This document shows positions 18,699 through 25,987 of a stretch of DNA of 55,128 nucleotides, piece after piece (the first letter of the stretch is position 1; the number at the start of each line of letters is the position of its first letter). The notes beneath the pieces were generated by a model. The model was not told where the DNA came from. It saw only the letters and a program-made list of their open reading frames with translations, and ran no database searches. The stretch covers positions 1-55,128 of the forward strand of contig JAKSSG010000007.1 of NCBI GenBank assembly GCA_024403185.1, written 5' to 3'. Both the position numbers and the translations under genes were made by a program. This DNA is from Clostridia bacterium (GTDB lineage Bacteria > Bacillota > Clostridia > Peptostreptococcales > Anaerovoracaceae).

Positions 18699-20123
18699 TT
18701 ATTCCTTTCCGTTCCAGCAGTATGTGCAAACGCTGTCTTCATCAAGGCCGATGGCCTCAAGTATTCCCTCTATGTTCTGGAATTCCAGAGAATCAAAGTT
18801 CATCATTCTGCAGAGCTGTGCGCGCAATGCCTTGCCGCGCTCCGTTCTGCCGTCTGAATATTCTTCAATGTGCTTTTCGCCTTCTTCGCCTTCCAGTTCC
18901 AGAATTGCCTTCCTCGCAATCAGGTCTCTGTCCTCTGTCTGTCTTGCAAAGGCAAGATACTTGCAGCCGTACATGATCGGTGGGCAGGCAGATCTCATGT
19001 GAACCTCTTTCGCTCCCTTGGAATAAAGAAGTTCCCCTGTCTTTCTGAGCTGGTTTCCTCTGACGATGCTGTCATCGACAAAGAGGAGTTTCTTGTCCTT
19101 AATGAGCTGGGTTACAGAGATAAGCTTCATCTCCGCAATCTTGCTGCTCTGTTTTTGGGATCCCGGCATGAAACTTCTCGGCCAGGTCGGCGTGTATTTA
19201 ATGAACGGTCTGGCATAGTCCACACCGCATTCGTTGGCATAACCGATGGCATGGGCAATTCCCGAATCAGGAACTCCGCAGACGTAATCATAGTCAAACT
19301 GATTTCCTGCTTTTGCTTCTTCTCTTGCCATGATGTGGCCGTTGATGTTTCTCGTATGTTCGACGTTCACACCTTCATAGCACGAGTTCGGGAATCCGTA
19401 GTATGTCCAGAGAAATGCGCATATGCACTTCTTCTCTTTTGCCGGAGATTTAACTGTGTAGCCGTCGGCTCTGATTTCAACTATTTCTCCGGGGCCCAGT
19501 TCGTATACTGTCTCGTAACCCAGTTTCTCATATGCGAAAGATTCAAAGGCAACTGCGTGTCCGTTTTCATCCTTTCCGATGAGAAGCGGAGTTCTGCCCA
19601 GCTTGTCTCTGGAAGCTATGATGCTGCCATCCTCTTTCAGAATCAGAATTGATGCCGAGCCTTCAATGGCATCCTGCGCGAAATTGAGGCCGCTGACAAA
19701 ATCGCTCTTCTGGTCAACCATTGAAGCCAGAAGCTCCGTGGAATTGATTCTTCCGCCGGTCATGGCGTCAAAATGTCCGCCGCTGAATGCAAGATACTGC
19801 TTCATGAGAGCATCCGCATTATTGATTTTGCCTACAAAGCATACCGCGTATGTACCCAGGTTCGAATGGATGAGAAGCGGCTGAGGATCAGAGTCGCTAA
19901 TGCATCCTATGCCGGATGTTCCGCTCATGCCGTCGATGGAAGTCTCGAACTTGGTTCTGAAAGGTGAATTTTCTATGTTGTGTATTTCTCTGTCAAAGCC
20001 TTTTTCCCTGCCGTACAGTGCCATGCCGCCACGTTTTGTTCCAAGGTGTGAGTGGTAGTCTGTACCGTAAAAAACGTCCAGGGTCACATCTCTCGATGAG
20101 ACCGCTCCGAAATATCCGCCCAT
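18699..20123 (-). CDS. purF: Amidophosphoribosyltransferase (PurF) with degenerate glutaminase domain
   Basis: This 474-aa protein is PurF by position and by its phosphoribosyltransferase domain, with the PRPP motif LLFVDDSIVRGNQLRKT near residues 347-361 and C-terminal cysteines (CTYC, 466-469) typical of the Fe-S form. The Ntn glutaminase half is present but altered: it begins MGGYFGAVSS, so the usual Cys after Met is Gly; the oxyanion block HNGNL reads FVGKI (96-100); the Arg block HVRYPT reads GCISDS; and TSDSE reads INSTE. An in-frame TAA two codons before the ATG excludes a missed start. Glutamine-dependent activity is therefore doubtful, and ammonia use or a partner glutaminase is possible. 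Confidence 0.87.
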   Translation of the reverse strand: MGGYFGAVSSRDVTLDVFYGTDYHSHLGTKRGGMALYGREKGFDREIHNIENSPFRTKFETSIDGMSGTSGIGCISDSDPQPLLIHSNLGTYAVCFVGKINNADALMKQYLAFSGGHFDAMTGGRINSTELLASMVDQKSDFVSGLNFAQDAIEGSASILILKEDGSIIASRDKLGRTPLLIGKDENGHAVAFESFAYEKLGYETVYELGPGEIVEIRADGYTVKSPAKEKKCICAFLWTYYGFPNSCYEGVNVEHTRNINGHIMAREEAKAGNQFDYDYVCGVPDSGIAHAIGYANECGVDYARPFIKYTPTWPRSFMPGSQKQSSKIAEMKLISVTQLIKDKKLLFVDDSIVRGNQLRKTGELLYSKGAKEVHMRSACPPIMYGCKYLAFARQTEDRDLIARKAILELEGEEGEKHIEEYSDGRTERGKALRAQLCRMMNFDSLEFQNIEGILEAIGLDEDSVCTYCWNGKE

Positions 20124-20141
20124 TTTTTAATCAGGTCCTTT

Positions 20142-20801
20142 CTAAATCGTGTCATCCGTTTCAATGACAGTGTTCATAAGTGTATTTGTTGTGTATCCGA
20201 ATACTGAATCAGCAAGAGCTCCGTAGTATACGATGCGCTGTGCTGTTTCGCCGTTGATCTTGTGAGCAAGCTCCTTGTCCTTCATCATGTTCGTGTTGAT
20301 GTAGATGTTGAAGCTGGCTGCCTGCATGGCCGCCTTGCAGAGAACCGCGCTGGAACCCGAGTCTGCGATTACGACCTTGTTGCCTTTTACTGCAAACTCC
20401 TGTGAAAGTTCAATTGCTCTGCCGCACTTCTTGATGATTTCCATCGGAACGATGCAGGCCTCGTAAAGTGCCTTCTGCTTTGCTTCCCTGATCTTCTTCT
20501 TTTCCTCAGGATCATCGGATTTCATCTTGTAGAGCTTTGCCAGGGGTTCGAAGTTGTCGATGTCCTTCTGGACCAGTTCAATCAGGTCTTCCTGAATCCT
20601 GTGGATTTCCTGAATGTTCTTTTCCATTTCCGCCTCAACGGCTATGTATTTCTTGCTGCTGAGTGTCAGTGACGCAACCATTGTAGAAAGAGCCGCTCCC
20701 AGGGCACCGACCAGTGCCGCCACGCTGCCGCCGCCCGGAATCGGTTCTGGAGTTGATACTGCACTGACAAAATCTCTGCATGTTTTTTCTGAGTAAGTCA
20801 T
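20142..20801 (-). CDS. fchA: FchA-family formimino-THF cyclodeaminase in the pur operon
   Basis: This 219-aa helical protein belongs to the cyclodeaminase family that converts 5-formimino-THF to 5,10-methenyl-THF and ammonia. The conserved N-terminal PEPIPGGGSVAALVGALGAA is intact. It lies between purC and purF with a perfect GGAGG site. A second, divergent copy (42549-43175) sits in the hut operon. Its place among purine genes suggests supply of folate one-carbon units for PurN and AICAR formyltransferase, or a related cyclohydrolase role. The substrate in this context is inferred. Confidence 0.85.
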   Translation of the reverse strand: MTYSEKTCRDFVSAVSTPEPIPGGGSVAALVGALGAALSTMVASLTLSSKKYIAVEAEMEKNIQEIHRIQEDLIELVQKDIDNFEPLAKLYKMKSDDPEEKKKIREAKQKALYEACIVPMEIIKKCGRAIELSQEFAVKGNKVVIADSGSSAVLCKAAMQAASFNIYINTNMMKDKELAHKINGETAQRIVYYGALADSVFGYTTNTLMNTVIETDDTI

Positions 20802-20815
20802 TTATTACCTCCGTA

Positions 20816-21499
20816 TTATGCGAAGAAGAGTTCTGACAGAGTCATAGGGTCAATGTACTCTCCGTTCTTGTAAACTCTCATATTGCCTGATGCGATTTCG
20901 TCAATGAGCATAACCTTGCCGTCTGCGTCATATCCGAATTCAAACTTGATGTCATAAAGCACGAGGCCCTTTTCGAGAAGGTCGTCTGCCACAATCTGAG
21001 TAATCTTCTGAGTCATGTCCTTCAGGTCCTCATACTGTTCAGCTGTCATGATTCCCAGAACGATGAGGCCGTCCTTTGTTACGAGCGGATCTCCCAGATC
21101 GTCGTTCTTGAATGTTGTTTCAACGTATGCAGGAAGGTCTGCGCCTTCTTCAATGTATTCACCGTATCTCTTGAAGAATGAACCTACTGCCTTGTGTCTG
21201 CAGATAACTTCCAGGCCGTTTCCGAATACGGTTGCCGGCTTTACTTCCATTGTTGTGTTTTCAATATCCACATCAATGTAGTGGGTTCTGATTCCGGCCG
21301 CATTGATCTTCTCGAAGAAGTACTTTGTCATTCTTAGATTAACATCGCCAACTCCTTCAATTGTCAGGCCTACTGAATTTTCGCCCGGATCGAATACGCC
21401 GTCCTTGCCGGTGCAGTCATCCTTGAACTTGAGCATGTAGTTGCCATTGTCCAGTTCAAATACGTTCTTTGTCTTTCCTGTGTAAACTAACTTTTCCAT
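20816..21499 (-). CDS. purC: SAICAR synthetase (PurC)
   Basis: This 227-aa enzyme couples CAIR with aspartate using ATP to give SAICAR. It shows the usual start [20 protein letters not shown], the ATP/substrate block [20 protein letters not shown] and the metal block [31 protein letters not shown] lies six bases before the ATG. Second gene of the pur operon, following purE directly. Length and motifs are normal. Confidence 0.95.
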   Translation of the reverse strand: MEKLVYTGKTKNVFELDNGNYMLKFKDDCTGKDGVFDPGENSVGLTIEGVGDVNLRMTKYFFEKINAAGIRTHYIDVDIENTTMEVKPATVFGNGLEVICRHKAVGSFFKRYGEYIEEGADLPAYVETTFKNDDLGDPLVTKDGLIVLGIMTAEQYEDLKDMTQKITQIVADDLLEKGLVLYDIKFEFGYDADGKVMLIDEIASGNMRVYKNGEYIDPMTLSELFFA

Positions 21500-21532
21500 T
21501 TTGATCCTCCCGTTATATAAACATAAACATAA

Positions 21533-22015
21533 TTAATTGCTGAGTGCCGCGTCCTTTTCAAGAACTGCTGCGGCTGCCTTTGCGCGGTCTTCCTTGATTG
21601 TTGCCGAAAGCGCCTCGTCGCCCGTTGCTATTATCTGTGCTGCCAGAATCGCCGCGTTGGTTGCGCCGTCAATTGCCACAGTTGCAACCGGGATTCCCGT
21701 CGGCATCTGAACTGTTGAAAGCAGAGCATCAAGACCGTCCAGTGTAGATGATTTCACCGGCACACCGATTACCGGCAGTGTTGTGTTTGCCGCCAGTGCT
21801 CCGGCCAGATGTGCGGCCTTGCCTGCCAGAGCGATAATCGCTCCGAAACCGGCTGCCTCTGCACCTTCCGCGAAGGCCTTTGCCTGCGCAGGCGTTCTGT
21901 GTGCCGAATAGATGTGAACCTCGTAAGGAATGCCAAAGTCCTTCAGGCGTTCGATTGCTTTTTCTGCTACAGGCATGTCACTGTCCGAGCCCATTACGAT
22001 TCCGACTTTCTTCAT
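21533..22015 (-). CDS. purE: AIR carboxylase / N5-CAIR mutase (PurE)
   Basis: This 160-aa enzyme makes CAIR. It carries GIVMGSDSDMPVAEKA and YSAHRTPAQ and ends with VATVAIDGATNAAILAAQI. The usual class I loop GAGGAAHLPG reads LAGKAAHLAG, and no purK is present in this operon, so whether it acts on N5-CAIR or carboxylates AIR directly is open. I set the start at 22015 (MKKVGIV), with AAAGGAG seven bases upstream, not at the in-frame ATG eight codons earlier. First gene after the tandem riboswitch leader. Confidence 0.92.
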   Translation of the reverse strand: MKKVGIVMGSDSDMPVAEKAIERLKDFGIPYEVHIYSAHRTPAQAKAFAEGAEAAGFGAIIALAGKAAHLAGALAANTTLPVIGVPVKSSTLDGLDALLSTVQMPTGIPVATVAIDGATNAAILAAQIIATGDEALSATIKEDRAKAAAAVLEKDAALSN

Positions 22016-22034
22016 TGTTTTCTCCTTTAAATTA

Positions 22035-22074
22035 AACAAAGGCAGACCAATCCAATTAATGAACTGATTCTGCC
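22035..22074 (-). terminator. Terminator hairpin of the ZTP riboswitch
   Basis: Immediately after the ZTP pseudoknot, GGCAGA (22074-22069) can pair with TCTGCC (22046-22041) and is followed by TTTGTTT. The GGCAG half also belongs to the aptamer's CUGGGCAG segment, so ligand binding should block the hairpin. This predicts an on-switch: ZTP lets transcription reach purE. Confidence 0.7.
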
Positions 22075-22145
22075 CAGACGAACGACAAATAAACCCCTGT
22101 CGCTCCCCTGCGGTGCTCCGCGTTTTCGTCAGTTACGACAGGTTC
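22070..22145 (-). promoter_or_regulatory. ZTP (pfl) riboswitch aptamer
   Basis: On the minus strand the RNA reads CUGUCGUAACUGACG, then a small hairpin, then GGGGAGCGACAG closing the first stem, a linker, and CGUCUGGGCAG. These are the conserved parts of the pfl/ZTP motif: the GUAACUG(A/G)CG strand, the GGGGAGCGA block and the (C)GUCUGGGCA pseudoknot strand. The class binds ZTP/ZMP (AICAR phosphates), which rise when 10-formyl-THF is short, and turns on folate and purine genes. Here it controls the operon that encodes AICAR formyltransferase and FchA. Confidence 0.88.
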
Positions 22146-22164
22146 CGGAAATCTGAAATTGAAA

Positions 22165-22197
22165 TGCAAAAACAGGCTTATGCAAATAAACCTGTTT
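22165..22197 (-). terminator. Terminator-like hairpin between the two aptamers
   Basis: On the minus strand AACAGG-TTTAT pairs with ATAA-GCCTGTT and is followed by TTTGC. It stands just downstream of the guanine-class aptamer and fits its expression platform, though the T-tract is short. A second copy of the aptamer's TATTAGTA strand (22204-22197) abuts the 5' side of the stem. Confidence 0.5.
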
Positions 22198-22226
22198 ACT
22201 AATACAAATACAAAATCAAAATATCC

Positions 22227-22295
22227 TACTAATAGTCACTTTTTTTCGGCGCGTGGTAGAAACTTTCAGGCCATCATACTGAATATATATTAGTA
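22227..22295 (-). promoter_or_regulatory. Guanine-class purine riboswitch aptamer (atypical P3)
   Basis: On the minus strand P1 is TACTAATA (22295-22288) with TATTAGTA (22234-22227). P2 is TTCAG/CTGAA around TATGATGGC. The diagnostic GTTTCTACC junction lies at 22263-22255, and the 3' junction reads GACTAT, the C marking guanine rather than adenine specificity. P3 is unusual: only CAC/GTG pairs are evident around a 13-nt loop with a run of seven A residues, although the CC needed for loop-loop contact is present. Known members of the class repress purine synthesis when guanine binds. Confidence 0.8.
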
Positions 22296-22318
22296 AACTT
22301 CCTATTTAGTTCACCTTT

Positions 22319-22348
22319 ATAATACTCCTCCGACCTTGCCTGTGTAAA
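22319..22348 (-). promoter_or_regulatory. Probable pur operon promoter
   Basis: TTTACA (22348-22343) and TATTAT (22324-22319) lie on the minus strand with an 18-bp spacer, only a few bases past the fabF stop. Transcription would begin near 22312, just ahead of the guanine aptamer. No terminator is evident after fabF, so read-through from the fab operon into the riboswitch leader is possible. Confidence 0.5.
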
Positions 22349-22354
22349 GTGATT

Positions 22355-23581
22355 TTATAAATATTTACCGACAATTATGCTTGAATTCTGCCCGCCGAAA
22401 CCGAAAGCGTTCGACATTGCATAGTTCAGATTTTCTGTGACCGTATTCTCTGCCAGATAATTCAGATTGCATTCCGGATCCCTGTTTTCAAGATTTAGCG
22501 TCGCCGGTGCCACACCCTGCCTGATGGCATTTATGCACGCAATGACTTCCGTCACCCCGCCGGCACCCATCATGTGGCCCGTTGCACCCTTGGTAGAGCT
22601 TATGGGCAGCCTGTCCGCCGCCTGTCCGAAAACCTTTCGTACAGCTTCTGTCTCACAGACGTCTCCCTTGACCGTGGCAGTTCCATGCGCATTAATATAC
22701 CCGATATCCTCCGGTCTGATTCCTGCCATTTCAATGGCCTGTTTCATGCAGAGTATTTCACCTTCGCCGTCAGGTCTTGGCGTTACCGGATGGTAAGCGT
22801 CTGTATTGTTTCCGCATCCCGCAAGTACGGCTTTTATCTCCGCGCCCCGCGCCAGGGCATGCTCTTCGCTTTCGATAACGAGTGCTCCTGCTCCTTCGCC
22901 AAAGACAAAGCCGTCTCTGTCTCTGTCAAATGGTCTGCAGGCCGCAGCCGGATTATCGTTTCTCATGGAGAGCGCCTGTGCAGAAACCAGCGACTGTATC
23001 AGAATGGGTTCTATTCCCGATTCAGCCCCAACTACAGTGACCATGTCGGCCATGCCTCCGTTGATGAAAGCCGCTGCCAGCGTTATGGCATCTCCTCCCG
23101 AAGCGCATGCCGTATTCAGTGTCATGCTGGGACCGTGAATGTTATTTGCTATGGCAATCTGGGATGCGCAGATGTTTCCGAGAGATTTTGGAAGAAATCT
23201 CGGAGCAACTTTCTTGAATTCGGAAGACAGATATTTCCTCTCTGTTTCTGTTATTGTCCGAATCCCGTTAAGGGCTGTTCCCACAGTAATTCCTGTTCTG
23301 TAGGGATCATCAATTCCGCCGCAGTCAGTAATTGCTTCCTGTGCCGCGGCATAGGCCATCTGCATGAATCTGTCCATTTCCCCGGACAGCTTTCGCGGCA
23401 TGAAATCTTTTGGATTAAAATCCCTTACCTCTCCCGCAAACTTTACCGGCAGATCTTCCGTGTCAGCTGTCGTGATGTAATCTATTCCTGTTTTTCCTGC
23501 CATGAGTCCGTCAATGTAGTTCTTCACTCCTGTTCCTACAGGTGTTACGGCTCCCATTCCGGTAATTACCAGCTTCTTCAT
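22355..23581 (-). CDS. fabF: Beta-ketoacyl-ACP synthase II, second copy (FabF-like)
   Basis: This 408-aa condensing enzyme elongates acyl-ACP with malonyl-ACP. The Cys-His-His triad is complete: LNTACASGGDAITLA, NAHGTATVKGD and STKGATGHMMGAGG. It is the last gene of the fab operon and its ATG overlaps the fabZ stop (ATGA). It is clearly distinct from the other KAS at 24024-25262. A fabZ-plus-KAS pair suggests a specialised role such as unsaturated or longer chain elongation, comparable in idea to FabB/FabF division, but the substrate cannot be read from the sequence. Confidence 0.9.
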   Translation of the reverse strand: MKKLVITGMGAVTPVGTGVKNYIDGLMAGKTGIDYITTADTEDLPVKFAGEVRDFNPKDFMPRKLSGEMDRFMQMAYAAAQEAITDCGGIDDPYRTGITVGTALNGIRTITETERKYLSSEFKKVAPRFLPKSLGNICASQIAIANNIHGPSMTLNTACASGGDAITLAAAFINGGMADMVTVVGAESGIEPILIQSLVSAQALSMRNDNPAAACRPFDRDRDGFVFGEGAGALVIESEEHALARGAEIKAVLAGCGNNTDAYHPVTPRPDGEGEILCMKQAIEMAGIRPEDIGYINAHGTATVKGDVCETEAVRKVFGQAADRLPISSTKGATGHMMGAGGVTEVIACINAIRQGVAPATLNLENRDPECNLNYLAENTVTENLNYAMSNAFGFGGQNSSIIVGKYL

Positions 23582-24009
23582 TCCTTATACTTCTCCATAT
23601 CTACAAGCGCGAAGGAAAACTCTGCCTTCACCGCTATCTGACCGTCTACATATCCCACGCCCTTGGCGAAGTAGAACGGCGGCCTCTGTTTCACTATTTC
23701 ACAGTGTGATTCCAGTGTGTCTCCCGGCTTTACTCGTGTTTTGAATTTTACTTCTCTTATTCCGGTAAAGAGTGACGACTTTCCTTCCATGGCAACATCT
23801 GCCAGAAGCACGCATGTTGACTGTGCCATCATCTCGCAGAGCATTACTCCTGGTACTATGGGGTTTCCCGGGAAATGGCCCTTCAGAAAAAACTCGTCCC
23901 CTTTAATTGTGTATTTTCCAACTGCCTTATCTCCTTCAACATGTGCCTCATCAACGAGGAGCATGTTATCACGATGAGGGAGAATCTGCATAAGTTCTTC
24001 TCTGTTCAT
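23578..24009 (-). CDS. fabZ: 3-hydroxyacyl-ACP dehydratase (FabZ)
   Basis: This 143-aa hot-dog enzyme dehydrates 3-hydroxyacyl-ACP to enoyl-ACP. The catalytic helix LKGHFPGNPIVPGVMLCEMM contains the expected His and Glu, and ILPHRDNMLLVDE opens the protein. AGGAG precedes the ATG. It lies between the two KAS genes and overlaps the downstream one by four bases. No fabA-like isomerase is seen, so if the organism makes unsaturated acids in this pathway, another enzyme or this one must do it. Confidence 0.93.
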   Translation of the reverse strand: MNREELMQILPHRDNMLLVDEAHVEGDKAVGKYTIKGDEFFLKGHFPGNPIVPGVMLCEMMAQSTCVLLADVAMEGKSSLFTGIREVKFKTRVKPGDTLESHCEIVKQRPPFYFAKGVGYVDGQIAVKAEFSFALVDMEKYKE

Positions 24010-24023
24010 CTCTTTTCTCCTGA

Positions 24024-25262
24024 TTATTCATACTTCTTAAATCCAACGCAGGCATTATGTCCACCGAAGCCAAGCGATGTTGACAGTACGCAGGACACCT
24101 CTCTGCTGACCGCCTTAAGCGGAGTGCAGTTCAGATCGCACTCAGGATCCTGCTCGTCAAGGCCGATTGTCGGTGGTATCAGGCTGTTGTTCATTGCAAG
24201 AATTGATGCAATTGCCTCTACCGCTCCCGTTCCGCCAAGCATGTGTCCTGTCATTGATTTTGTTGAACTTATGCAAAGGTCGTATGCTGCTTCCCCGAAT
24301 ACCTTCTTAAGTGCAAGCGTTTCGGATTTGTCGTTTAGAGGCGTTCCTGTGCCGTGAGCATTCACGTATATTTCTGAAGCTGCCGGCGAACCGCTTTCCA
24401 GCCACGCGTTTCTGATTGCAGCCGCACCTGCCTTTGCATCAGGATCCGGTGCAGTCATGTGGTATGCGTCGCAGGTTGATCCGTAGCCGGAAAATTCCGC
24501 ATAGATTTTCGCTCCTCGTGCAAGAGCATGCTCTTCGCTTTCAAGAACCAGCGCACCCGCTCCTTCACCGATTACGAAACCGCCTCTGTCTTTATGAAAA
24601 GGCAGGCTCGCTCTGTTTACATCGTCTGTAAGATTCAGAGCCTGCATCTTTATGAAGCCTGCAACACTTGAACGTGTAAGTGCAGCCTCTGTTCCTCCGG
24701 AAATCATTACATCCGCATATCCGTGTCTTATTGCGCGCAGAGCTTCGCCCAGTGCATTGGTTCCTGAAGCACAGGCTGATACTGCCGGCAGAGCCGCACC
24801 CTGCATTCCGTATCTTATTGCAATAGTTCCTGCCGCCATGTTGGGAATCATCATTGGAATGAAGTATGGTGAAACAAATCTGGGTCCCTTATCCAGAAAC
24901 TTTTCAAATGTGTTTTCAAAAGTTTCAATGCCTCCGATTCCCGAGCCAAAATATACTCCGGCCCTTTCTGCTTCGAAATGTCCTTCTATTCCGCTGTCCT
25001 CAACAGCCTGAACTGCTGCCGCAACACCCATGTGCACATTGTGATCAGCCTTCCTTACATCGTTCTTGTCCATGTAATCCTTAGGATCGAAATCTTTAAC
25101 TTCCGCTCCTATTTTCACTGCGAAATCACTTGGGTCAAATCTGGTAATCGGTCCTATTCCGTTTACTCCTGACGTAATGTTTTTCCAGAATCTTTCTATA
25201 TCATTTCCGACCGGTGAAATAACTCCAAGGCCGGTTACTACTACTTTCCTGTCCATTGTCAT
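24024..25262 (-). CDS. fabF: Beta-ketoacyl-ACP synthase II (FabF)
   Basis: This 412-aa condensing enzyme has the triad AVSACASGTNALGEA, NAHGTGTPLNDKSE and STKSMTGHMLGGTGAVE and the usual FabF start VVVTGLGVISPVGNDIERFW. It catalyses malonyl-ACP condensation in the elongation cycle. Its first ATG overlaps the fabG stop (ATGA); another ATG two codons in is equally possible. This copy is the closer match to canonical FabF, the one at 22355-23581 being more divergent. Confidence 0.93.
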   Translation of the reverse strand: MTMDRKVVVTGLGVISPVGNDIERFWKNITSGVNGIGPITRFDPSDFAVKIGAEVKDFDPKDYMDKNDVRKADHNVHMGVAAAVQAVEDSGIEGHFEAERAGVYFGSGIGGIETFENTFEKFLDKGPRFVSPYFIPMMIPNMAAGTIAIRYGMQGAALPAVSACASGTNALGEALRAIRHGYADVMISGGTEAALTRSSVAGFIKMQALNLTDDVNRASLPFHKDRGGFVIGEGAGALVLESEEHALARGAKIYAEFSGYGSTCDAYHMTAPDPDAKAGAAAIRNAWLESGSPAASEIYVNAHGTGTPLNDKSETLALKKVFGEAAYDLCISSTKSMTGHMLGGTGAVEAIASILAMNNSLIPPTIGLDEQDPECDLNCTPLKAVSREVSCVLSTSLGFGGHNACVGFKKYE

Positions 25263-25987
25263 ATTGCTATGCCTCCGTCTACTCTGATGACCTCGCCGGT
25301 AATATATCCTGCTCTGTCTGATGCGAGGAATGAAATCAGTTCAGCAACTTCTTCCGCTTTTCCCATTCTTTTCATCGGAATTGATTCCAGTACTTCGCTG
25401 CTTTTTCCCAGCGATGCCGTCATCTCTGTTTCAATGAAACCCGGAGCCACAGCATTGCATCTTACTCCTCTGGAAACCAGTTCTCTGGCAACCGATTTTG
25501 TCAGACCGATAACTCCTGCCTTCGATGCACTGTAGTTTGTCTGTCCCGCATTGCCAATGATTCCCGCAACGGAGGTTACATTGATTATTACACCGCTTTT
25601 CTGTTTCATGAAGTAAGGTGTGCAATGTCTTATGGTATTGTATGTACCTTTAAGATTCACTCCAACCACATCGTCGAATCCGGATTCCTTCATTATTGCC
25701 AGCAATCCGTCTTTTGTTATGCCTGCACAGTTTATCAGGACATCTATCTGCCCGAATTCCTTTATGATTTCGGCCATGGCTTCTTTTACTTCATCATAGT
25801 CCGCAACGTCGAGCCTGACTGCCTTTGCATTAGCTCCGTTATTTTCTATTGCCCTGCAGGTTTCTTCCGCTGCACCGTCATTACTTCTGTAGATAATAAC
25901 GATATTATCAACATCTTTCGCCATTCTAAGCGCTGTTGCTCTGCCGATGCCTCTGGCGCCTCCTGTTATCACTGCCGTCTTACCCAT
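25259..25987 (-). CDS. fabG: 3-oxoacyl-ACP reductase (FabG)
   Basis: This 242-aa short-chain dehydrogenase reduces 3-oxoacyl-ACP with NADPH. It has the nucleotide motif TGGARGIGRATA, NCAGITKDGLLAIM, the catalytic NVTSVAGIIGNAGQTNYSAS followed by KAG, and ends in GGIAI. The start overlaps the fabD stop by eight bases. The operon context supports FabG rather than an unrelated dehydrogenase. Confidence 0.94.
   Translation of the reverse strand: MGKTAVITGGARGIGRATALRMAKDVDNIVIIYRSNDGAAEETCRAIENNGANAKAVRLDVADYDEVKEAMAEIIKEFGQIDVLINCAGITKDGLLAIMKESGFDDVVGVNLKGTYNTIRHCTPYFMKQKSGVIINVTSVAGIIGNAGQTNYSASKAGVIGLTKSVARELVSRGVRCNAVAPGFIETEMTASLGKSSEVLESIPMKRMGKAEEVAELISFLASDRAGYITGEVIRVDGGIAI

Noticed and set aside
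22574-23641. A 355-codon open frame on the plus strand opposite the second fabF
   Set aside because: It is the complement of a gene with an intact catalytic triad, its residues are Cys/Ser/Arg-rich without any family pattern, and it has no ribosome site. The same holds for long plus-strand frames at 18870-19652, 10223-10963, 37762-38379 and 13862-14512.
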